Below, one piece after another: positions 29,551 through 34,786 of a stretch of 34,786 bases of DNA. Both the position numbers and the translations under genes were made by a program. The stretch lies in contig JAFTKK010000006.1 in NCBI GenBank assembly GCA_017453325.1, positions 1 through 34,786 on the forward strand. The letters run 5' to 3'. The stretch's first letter is position 1, and each line of letters begins with the position of its first letter. The stretch is from Clostridia bacterium. GTDB taxonomy: Bacteria > Bacillota > Clostridia > Oscillospirales > CAG-272. The notes beneath the pieces are model-generated. The model was not told the origin of the DNA. It saw only the letters and a program-made list of their open reading frames with translations, and did no database searches.

Positions 29551-29691
29551 TTACTTGTTCTCGCACTGCTGATTTGCAACGCCGCAAGAGGTTTTGCAAG
29601 CAGACTGGCAGGAGGTCTGGCACTCGCCGCAGCCGCCGTTCTTTACGGTTTTTGCAATATCCTTGGTTTCGATGGTGGTGATTCTTTTCAT
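29551..29691 (-). CDS. scfA: SCIFF (six cysteines in forty-five) ribosomal peptide precursor
   Basis: A 46-residue peptide. It has an N-terminal leader-like part (MKRITTIETKDIAKTVKNGG) and a core with six cysteines: five spaced by two or three residues in the CGECQTSCQSACKTSC run, and the last near the C terminus in NQQCENK. This is the defining pattern of the clostridial SCIFF family, whose function is still unknown. The start has AAAGGAGA upstream. It is the first gene after a strong promoter, followed by a hairpin and its maturase gene scfB. It is too short for standard ORF lists. Confidence 0.96.
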   Translation of the reverse strand: MKRITTIETKDIAKTVKNGGCGECQTSCQSACKTSCGVANQQCENK

Positions 29692-29726
29692 CGGAAAAAG
29701 TCTCCTTTGCTATTAGTTACAATGAA

Positions 29727-29755
29727 ATTTTATCACAAAAGACCCCTGTTGTCAA
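29727..29755 (-). promoter_or_regulatory. Sigma-A promoter for scfA-scfB
   Basis: On the minus strand, TTGACA (29750-29755), 17-bp spacer, TAAAAT (29727-29732), divergent from the reductase promoter at 29783-29811. Confidence 0.9.
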
Positions 29756-29782
29756 TATGAATTTTGCTTTTTTGCCAACTTG

Positions 29783-29811
29783 TTGACAAGGCCGCGCGAA
29801 AATGATAAAAT
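29783..29811 (+). promoter_or_regulatory. Sigma-A promoter for the siroheme reductase gene
   Basis: TTGACA (29783-29788), 17-bp spacer, TAAAAT (29806-29811). The -35 boxes of this and the scfA promoter are only 27 bp apart. Confidence 0.9.
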
Positions 29812-29846
29812 AGGGCTACAGAACACACGTTTAAAGGAGAATGACC

Positions 29847-30776
29847 ATGTTAGATCCTCAAGAGGTTATGAAGGTAAAGGGGCGCGGATTCCTGCGCAAC
29901 AGAGGCACCGATTGCTTTTCGGGCCGCATGGTGCCCGTGGGCACGGTCTTTACCCCGCAAAATTTTAAAGATATGGCCACGCTCGCCGAAACCTTTGGCA
30001 GCGGCAAGCTGATCTGCACCTCACGCCAGACCGTGGAGATCCCCGGCATCCCCTTTGAGAAGATCGAGGCGGCCGAGGCCTTTGCCGCGGCACACGGCCT
30101 TGCCTTTGGCGGCACGGGTGCAAAAATCCGCCCCATTACGGCCTGTAAGGGTACCACGTGCGTATTTGGCAACGTGGATACACACGCCTTAGCCGCCGCC
30201 ATGCATCGGGAATTTTACGAGGGCTGGCGCGGTGTCACGCTCCCCCATAAATTTAAGATCGGCATCGGCGGCTGCCCCAACAGCTGCATCAAGCCCTCCT
30301 TAAACGACTTTGGCGTCGAGGGCTGCCGCACGCCCGTTTATACCGAAGCGCTCTGCCGCGGCTGCAAAGCCTGCGCGGTGGAAAAGGCCTGCCCGATGGG
30401 CGCTGCCCACCTGACAGACGGCAAGCTTCAAATTGACCCCGCGCGCTGCAACAGCTGCGGCGTTTGCACGGGAAAATGCGCCTTTGAGGCCGTGGCAAAG
30501 GAAAGCGCGCCGCGCTACCGCGTTTTTGTGGGCGGCACGTGGGGCAAGACCACGCGCATGGGTACACCCCTTTCGCGCTTGGTGCGTGAGGAAGAGGTGC
30601 TGCCGCTGCTTGAAAAGTGCCTGCTTTGGTTCCGCCTGCACGGCTACGCAAAGGAGCGCTTCGGCAAAACGATCGACCGCGTCGGCATTAAGAGCCTTGA
30701 GGCCGCCGTTTTCGGCAACGACATTTTGGCAGAAAAGCACGCCATCCTTGCCGCCGAGCTGAAAACGAAAGCGTAA
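29847..30776 (+). CDS. Nitrite/sulfite reductase-type siroheme protein with two ferredoxin clusters
   Basis: A 309-residue protein in the small sulfite/nitrite reductase group (COG2221-like, including AsrC). Residues 1-65 are the ferredoxin-like half. The siroheme/[4Fe-4S] ligands are the paired motifs CKGTTC near 94 and GGCPNSC near 137. Two ferredoxin clusters follow: CRGCKACAVEKACP near 170 and CNSCGVCTGKCA near 200, and the C-terminal half-domain closes the fold. It should reduce a small oxyanion, sulfite or nitrite, or act in another siroheme-dependent reaction, with ferredoxin-type electrons. No asrA/asrB partners are adjacent. The ATG at 29847 has better spacing from AAAGGAGA than the one at 29841. 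Confidence 0.85.
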   Translation: MLDPQEVMKVKGRGFLRNRGTDCFSGRMVPVGTVFTPQNFKDMATLAETFGSGKLICTSRQTVEIPGIPFEKIEAAEAFAAAHGLAFGGTGAKIRPITACKGTTCVFGNVDTHALAAAMHREFYEGWRGVTLPHKFKIGIGGCPNSCIKPSLNDFGVEGCRTPVYTEALCRGCKACAVEKACPMGAAHLTDGKLQIDPARCNSCGVCTGKCAFEAVAKESAPRYRVFVGGTWGKTTRMGTPLSRLVREEEVLPLLEKCLLWFRLHGYAKERFGKTIDRVGIKSLEAAVFGNDILAEKHAILAAELKTKA

Positions 30777-30787
30777 ATAACAGATAA

Positions 30788-30838
30788 AAGCCCCCGCGCC
30801 GTGTGCTTGGCACACGGCGCGGGGGCGCTTTTTCTTTT
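30788..30838. terminator. Convergent bidirectional terminator (reductase / spoVG)
   Basis: GCCCCCGCGCCGTGTG pairs with CACACGGCGCGGGGGC (16 bp, CTTGG loop), with T residues on the plus side and TTTTATC on the minus side. It lies between the convergent ends of the reductase gene and spoVG. Confidence 0.95.
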
Positions 30839-31158
30839 TACATCACGGGCGCGGGCTCCACACCCTCGGCGAGTGCCTCCTCGGCGGGGGCAGCCTCGGC
30901 GGCGGCAAGCGCCTCCTCGTAAGCGGCGATCACGGCATCCTCCACCGTTGCGCGGAACTGCGCGTTGATAGGGTGCACGATATCGCGGTAGGTATCATCG
31001 GGATTTTTACGGCTGGGCATCACGATAAAGAAACGGTCTCTTGCGTGAATGACCTTGATGTCATGCACGGCAAGCTGGCTGTCAAACGTGACGGACACAA
31101 CGGCTTTCATCGGTCCCTCGTCAAACAATTTGCGAACTTTCACATCGGTGATCTGCAT
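30838..31158 (-). CDS. spoVG: Septation/sporulation regulator SpoVG
   Basis: A 106-residue SpoVG, an RNA/DNA-binding regulator of sporulation, septation and other processes. It shows MQITDVKVRKLFDEG at the start, KAVVSVTFDSQLAVHDIKVI near residue 20, the FFIVMPSRKNPDDTYRDIVH signature near 45 and HPINAQFRATVEDAVI near 65. The tail is rich in Ala and Glu and longer than needed for the core. The ATG at 31158 has an ideal CAAGGAGG site; the frame opens 16 codons earlier but without a start signal. It is a single-gene unit divergent from murC. A promoter is not clear: TATACT at about 31211-31216 has no well-spaced -35 box. Confidence 0.95.
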   Translation of the reverse strand: MQITDVKVRKLFDEGPMKAVVSVTFDSQLAVHDIKVIHARDRFFIVMPSRKNPDDTYRDIVHPINAQFRATVEDAVIAAYEEALAAAEAAPAEEALAEGVEPAPVM

Positions 31159-31326
31159 TTTTCTTGCCTCCTTGAAGTTTTTGTCATCAACCGGTATTTT
31201 GAACATGACTTTAGTATAAATTGTTTTTGTGGAAGTTATTCAACAACTCTGTGTATATTTTGTGAAAAACTCCGCAAATTTACTTCTTTTTTCACTATTT
31301 TTTGTGCATAACGGGGAGGAACCGAC

Positions 31327-32727
31327 ATGTCTCTTGCAAATACGCACCACACACCCGGCGAAATTGCCGCCTGCCTTGCGGACAAAAAAAGGCTGTGGTT
31401 TATCGGCATTGGGGGCGTGCAGATGTGTGCGCTTGCCCTGCTCTCGCGCACGCGCGGCTTTTTTGTGGCGGGCTCGGACTGCGCCGAAAACGAGCACACG
31501 GCCACCCTGCGCCGTGCGGGCGTGACCGTTTATCCGCAGCATGCCGCTGCCCACGTGGCGGATTTTGACGCCGTTGTTTACACCCTTGCGATCTCGGCGG
31601 AAAACCCCGAATATCTGGCCGCGCTGCGCCTGGGGCTGCCGCTGTTTTCCCGCGCCGATTATCTCGGCTATCTGATCGCGGGATACGAGCGGCGCGTGGG
31701 CGTGGCGGGCAGCCACGGCAAAAGCACGGTCACGGCCATGCTGGGTGAGATCTTTCATAGCGCGGGGCGTGCACCGAACGTGATCTGCGGCGCCCGTATG
31801 CGCCGCTTCGGCGCGCCCTTTACCGTGGGCGGCGGCAGCGATTGCATCTACGAGGCCTGCGAATACGGCAACTCCTTTCTCCTGCTGCCCCCTACCCTTG
31901 CCCTGATTCTCAACGCCGAGCTTGATCACGTGGACTTTTTTGAGAATAAGGCCGCGCTGCTTCGCTCCTTTGCCGCCTTTGCGGCAAATGCCGAAGCGGT
32001 GGTGGTGCCCTATGAGGACGGGGAATTGCGAGAGGCGCTGCCAAAGCAGGTGCGGCAGGTGACCTTTGGCACCGCACGGGAGGCGGATTACCGCGCCGAG
32101 GCACTGACACAAAGCTGTGGCATGGGCAGCTTTGACCTCGCCACCCCGAAAGGCGCGGTGGGGCACGTCACGCTCGGTGTGCCGGGGATGCACAACGTCA
32201 AAAACGCCTTGGCGGCAGCTGCGGCGGCGCACCTTTCGGGGGTGGCGGCGGCAGATATCCTGGTGGGGCTTGCTGCCTTTCGGGGGGCGGCGCGGCGTAT
32301 GGAATACCGCGGCATTTTTTGCGGCGCGCGCGTTTTTGACGATTACGCCCATCACCCCACCGAGATCGCAGCCTCCCTTGCGGCAGCGCGCGAGCTTGGC
32401 GCAAGCGGGCGCCTTTTTGTTCTCTTTCAATCGCACACCTATTCCCGCACGGCAGCCTTTTTTGATGAGATCACGGCGGCGCTTCGCGCGGCGGACCGCG
32501 TTTTTATTGCCGATATTTATCCCGCACGCGAGACCGACACGCGCGGCATGAGCGCAGCGAAGCTTGCCGAGGGCGTTGGCGAGAGGGCCACTTATGCGGG
32601 CGGCCTTTCGGACACGGCCGCAGCGCTCGCGCGTGAGCTGCAGCCAAACGACCTGCTGGTGGTGATGGGCGCGGGAGATATTGACCGCATTTTTGCACAA
32701 TTTTCCAAAAAGCACTTTACATTATAG
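31327..32727 (+). CDS. murC: UDP-N-acetylmuramate-L-alanine ligase
   Basis: A 466-residue Mur ligase that adds L-Ala to UDP-MurNAc in the cytoplasmic phase of peptidoglycan synthesis. The N-terminal UDP-binding motif reads WFIGIGGVQMCALALLSR (usually GIGGIGMSGIA), giving a slightly unusual glycine loop. The ATP-binding GSHGKSTVTAM is near residue 130, NAELDHVDFF near 196, and the C-terminal FDDYAHHPTEIAASL near 337 is diagnostic for MurC. The end, VVMGAGDIDRI, is complete. AGGAGG-like GGGGAGG precedes the ATG. It is divergent from spoVG, and the following methyltransferase gene has its own promoter overlapping the end of murC. Confidence 0.93.
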   Translation: MSLANTHHTPGEIAACLADKKRLWFIGIGGVQMCALALLSRTRGFFVAGSDCAENEHTATLRRAGVTVYPQHAAAHVADFDAVVYTLAISAENPEYLAALRLGLPLFSRADYLGYLIAGYERRVGVAGSHGKSTVTAMLGEIFHSAGRAPNVICGARMRRFGAPFTVGGGSDCIYEACEYGNSFLLLPPTLALILNAELDHVDFFENKAALLRSFAAFAANAEAVVVPYEDGELREALPKQVRQVTFGTAREADYRAEALTQSCGMGSFDLATPKGAVGHVTLGVPGMHNVKNALAAAAAAHLSGVAAADILVGLAAFRGAARRMEYRGIFCGARVFDDYAHHPTEIAASLAAARELGASGRLFVLFQSHTYSRTAAFFDEITAALRAADRVFIADIYPARETDTRGMSAAKLAEGVGERATYAGGLSDTAAALARELQPNDLLVVMGAGDIDRIFAQFSKKHFTL

Positions 32728-32744
32728 GGGAAATCGGCTAAAAT
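32716..32744 (+). promoter_or_regulatory. Promoter for the methyltransferase-hslO pair
   Basis: TTTACA (32716-32721), 17-bp spacer, TAAAAT (32739-32744). Its -35 box lies within the last codons of murC. Confidence 0.72.
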
Positions 32745-32777
32745 ATAGGTATATTTCTGTCAAACGGGAGGGGCTTT

Positions 32778-33545
32778 ATGAAGGCATACGAGGCGCTCGC
32801 CGCCGTGTACGACAAACTAAACGGCGATGTGGACTACGGCAGCATTGCCGACTTTTATGAGGCCGCCTTTCGCCGCGCGGGGCTTGCCCCCACCCTGGTG
32901 CTTGACCTTGGCTGCGGCACGGGCAGGATGACCGCCGAGCTCGCCGTGCGCGGCTATGACATGATCGGCGTGGACGGCAGCGCGGATATGCTCTCGCGCG
33001 CCTTTGAGCGCAAATACGATTGCCCCGCAGGGCAAAGGATCCTACTCCTGCAGCAGGATCTGCGCGCCTTTGAGCTTTACGGCACCGTGGGCGCTGTGGT
33101 CAGCACGCTCGATTGCATCAATTATCTCACCGAGGAGGGCGACCTTGACCGCTGCTTTTCTCTGGTGCACAACTATCTTGACCCCGACGGTATGTTCCTT
33201 TTTGACGTCAATACCCCCTACAAATTCAAGCACGTTTTTGGGGATAATGCCTATATCCTTGAGGATGAGGACGAGGAGGGCGGCTGCTACTGCGGCTGGC
33301 AAAACGAATATGACGAAAAAAGCGGTCTTTGCCGCTTTTACCTCTCGGTTTTTGAGGAGCAGGAGGGGGGCAGCTGGCGCCGTGTGGACGAGGAGCAGAC
33401 CGAGCGCTGCTACACGCGGCAGGCGCTGACCGCAGCGCTCACGCGCGCGGGATTTGAGGGCATTGAATTTTTCGGCAACACCGATTTCAGCGCCCCCACG
33501 CCCGAAACCGAGCGCTGGTACGTCAAGGCAATTTGTAAAAAGTGA
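32778..33545 (+). CDS. Class I SAM-dependent methyltransferase
   Basis: A 255-residue methyltransferase. Motif [13 protein letters not shown] is near residue 42, the acidic ribose-binding Asp follows in [11 protein letters not shown] near 64, then [11 protein letters not shown] near 91 and [11 protein letters not shown] near 108. The second half is a beta-rich extension with [10 protein letters not shown], resembling the family often annotated as Methyltransf_25 plus a small C-terminal domain in Firmicutes. The methyl acceptor is unknown. GGGAGGGG precedes the ATG. It lies 10 bp before hslO. Confidence 0.87.
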   Translation: MKAYEALAAVYDKLNGDVDYGSIADFYEAAFRRAGLAPTLVLDLGCGTGRMTAELAVRGYDMIGVDGSADMLSRAFERKYDCPAGQRILLLQQDLRAFELYGTVGAVVSTLDCINYLTEEGDLDRCFSLVHNYLDPDGMFLFDVNTPYKFKHVFGDNAYILEDEDEEGGCYCGWQNEYDEKSGLCRFYLSVFEEQEGGSWRRVDEEQTERCYTRQALTAALTRAGFEGIEFFGNTDFSAPTPETERWYVKAICKK

Positions 33546-33555
33546 GGAAAACAAT

Positions 33556-34449
33556 ATGGAAAAGGCAACCATTCTGCGCGGCATTACCCGTGACGGCAGC
33601 GCGCGCATTCACGTGATCAATTCAAGAGCGATCGTGAACGAGGCCATTCGCATTCATAAAACCGCACCCACCGCCACCGCCACCCTCGGCAGACTCCTGA
33701 CGGGTGTGTCGGTCATGGGCTCGATGCTGGGCGAAAAGACCGACGTGATGACCGTGACCGTGGCGGGAGACGGCCCCATTGGCAAGCTGATCGCCACCTC
33801 GGACTATATGGGCAACGTGCGCGGCTACGTGCAAAACCCCGCAACCGACCTGCCCCTGAAGAAAAACGGCAAGCTTGACGTGGGCGGCGCCGTGGGACAC
33901 GGCACCATGACCGTGATCAAGGACCTTGGCGGCAAGGAGCCCTACCATGGCACCGTGCCGCTGGTCAGCGGCGAGATCGCGGAGGACATCACCGCCTATT
34001 ATGCCGAGAGTGAGCAGGTGCCCACCCTTTGCGCCCTTGGCGTGCTGGTGGATACCGACGGCTCCTGCCGCGCCGCAGGCGGCGTGGTGGTGCAGCTGCT
34101 GCCCTTTGCCGACGAAAGCGTGATCGCGCAGCTTGAAAAGAACGCCGCGTCTCTCGGTAACATTTCCGCCATGTTTGACCGCGGCCTCTCGCTCGAAGAG
34201 ATCGCCGCCATTGCGCTTGCCGACATCGAATACGATATTTTTGACGAGTTTGACGTGGCCTACCGCTGCACCTGCTCCCGCGCGCGCATTGCCGAGGCAC
34301 TCATGGCCGTGGGCGAAAAGGACCTCACCGAGATGCTTGCGGAGCAAGTGGCCGAGGGCAAGCCCGAGGAATTAGAGGTAAACTGCCAGTTCTGCGGCAC
34401 CGATTACGTGTTTGGCAGAGCTGAGATCGAGAGCTTTTTCAAAAAATAA
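33556..34449 (+). CDS. hslO: Redox-regulated chaperone Hsp33
   Basis: A 297-residue Hsp33, a holdase activated when oxidation releases its zinc and forms disulfides. The N-terminal domain includes [20 protein letters not shown] near residue 16, [13 protein letters not shown] near 47 and [21 protein letters not shown] near 100. The zinc-binding switch is intact: Cys238 and Cys240 in YRCTCS, Cys277 and Cys280 in CQFCG. The length is normal. The ATG follows GTGAGGAAAACAAT. It is cotranscribed with the methyltransferase gene; no hairpin terminator is evident before the tRNA promoter, only A/T-rich sequence. Confidence 0.95.
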   Translation: MEKATILRGITRDGSARIHVINSRAIVNEAIRIHKTAPTATATLGRLLTGVSVMGSMLGEKTDVMTVTVAGDGPIGKLIATSDYMGNVRGYVQNPATDLPLKKNGKLDVGGAVGHGTMTVIKDLGGKEPYHGTVPLVSGEIAEDITAYYAESEQVPTLCALGVLVDTDGSCRAAGGVVVQLLPFADESVIAQLEKNAASLGNISAMFDRGLSLEEIAAIALADIEYDIFDEFDVAYRCTCSRARIAEALMAVGEKDLTEMLAEQVAEGKPEELEVNCQFCGTDYVFGRAEIESFFKK

Positions 34450-34478
34450 AAAAAATTCAAAAAACTTGAAAAAAAGTG

Positions 34479-34507
34479 TTGACAACCGGGAAAGGCTATG
34501 TTATAAT
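34479..34507 (+). promoter_or_regulatory. tRNA operon promoter
   Basis: TTGACA (34479-34484), 17-bp spacer, TATAAT (34502-34507): consensus in both boxes, about 42 bp before tRNA-Asp. Confidence 0.93.
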
Positions 34508-34548
34508 ATCAAAGTCGCTGGTTCGGAATACCGTTCCTGCGATGGCCT

Positions 34549-34625
34549 GGCCCGGTAGTTCAGTCGGTTAGAACGCTAGCCTGTCACGCTAGAGGTCGTG
34601 GGTTCGAGTCCCATCCGGGTCGCCA
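34549..34625 (+). tRNA. tRNA-Asp (GTC)
   Basis: A 77-nt cloverleaf. Acceptor GGCCCGG pairs with CCGGGTC (one G-U). The anticodon loop CTGTCAC has GTC at 34583-34585, the T arm contains GGTTCGAGTCC, and CCA is encoded. It is a substrate for AspRS, whose gene is also in this window. Confidence 0.97.
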
Positions 34626-34631
34626 GTTTTT

Positions 34632-34707
34632 GCCTCTGTAGCTCAGTTGGTAGAGCAGGGGACTGAAAATCCCCGTGTCGTTGGTTCGATTCCGACCGGA
34701 GGCACCA
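34632..34707 (+). tRNA. tRNA-Phe (GAA)
   Basis: A 76-nt cloverleaf. Acceptor GCCTCTG pairs with CGGAGGC (one U-G). The anticodon loop CTGAAAA has GAA at 34665-34667, the T arm contains GGTTCGATTCC, and CCA is encoded. Confidence 0.97.
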
Positions 34708-34709
34708 TT

Positions 34710-34785
34710 GCGGATTTAGCTCATTTGGTAGAGCGCGACCTTGCCAAGGTCGAGGTGGCGGGTTCGAGCCCCGTAATCCGCTCCA
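34710..34785 (+). tRNA. tRNA-Gly (GCC)
   Basis: A 76-nt cloverleaf. Acceptor GCGGATT pairs with AATCCGC. The anticodon loop TTGCCAA has GCC at 34743-34745, the T arm contains GGTTCGAGCCC, the discriminator is T and CCA is encoded. It ends one base before the window does, so more tRNA genes may follow. Confidence 0.97.
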
Positions 34786-34786
34786 A

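Noticed and set aside
31240..32715. Long minus-strand open frame opposite murC (about 491 codons)
   Set aside because: Antisense to murC, whose motifs are intact; composition is that of a shadow frame.

Overview
The window reads as a chromosomal segment of an anaerobic, spore-forming Clostridia member, probably an uncultured gut lineage related to Oscillospiraceae. This is inferred from gene content, not from a marker-gene tree. The evidence is the SCIFF ribosomal peptide with its radical-SAM maturase (a near-universal clostridial pair), spoVG, a tRNA-sensing T-box in front of an aspS-gatC/gatA/gatB operon, a cobalamin riboswitch, AzlCD, and many sigma-A promoters with 17-bp spacers. Coding DNA is GC-rich; promoters and terminators are AT-rich.

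Layout. 1-2.0 kb (minus strand): azlC-azlD followed by a 1-phosphofructokinase gene that has lost its last third and ends at a terminator beside a paired-hairpin repeat. A 32-codon, almost leaderless ORF is coupled to azlC. 2.1-4.4 kb (plus): a HAD phosphatase, then a cobalamin riboswitch controlling a DUF4430 lipoprotein and an ECF-type substrate-binding membrane protein, a likely corrinoid uptake cassette. 4.6-5.4 kb (minus): short proB. 5.5-10.0 kb (plus): tight operon zapA-like, U32 protein, SGNH hydrolase, nagA. 10.0-10.3 kb: palindrome-rich mobile-element remnant. 10.4-11.2 kb (minus): unknown membrane protein.

11.3-17.5 kb (minus): the Asn/Gln-tRNA transamidation operon. A sigma-A promoter and T-box are followed by a DUF559 endonuclease cassette bracketed by inverted hairpin repeats, then an aspS-gatC gene fusion, gatA and gatB. 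The T-box specifier region reads GAAC, so it holds overlapping Glu (GAA) and Asn (AAC) codons. 17.5-18.8 kb: repeat-rich DNA without a convincing gene, including a 201-bp tandem-type duplication.

18.8-25.1 kb (plus): surface-polysaccharide operon with two GT4 glycosyltransferases, an O-antigen ligase/polymerase fused to a nucleotidyltransferase-like domain, an endonuclease/exonuclease/phosphatase-fold protein and a shikimate-kinase-like protein. 25.2-26.4 kb: opine-dehydrogenase-family gene as its own transcription unit. 26.4-26.7 kb: repeats. 26.7-29.8 kb (minus): scfA, a hairpin, scfB, and an Orn/Lys/Arg decarboxylase-family gene. 29.8-30.8 kb (plus): a siroheme/ferredoxin reductase read divergently from scfA. 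30.8-31.2 kb (minus): spoVG. 31.3-34.4 kb (plus): murC, a methyltransferase and hslO. 34.5 kb to the end: a promoter and tRNA-Asp, tRNA-Phe and tRNA-Gly.

The least ordinary part is 16.4-17.5 kb. There the same repeat halves that form the short element at 6-122 enclose an intact DUF559 nuclease gene, inserted between a T-box and the operon that the T-box should control.
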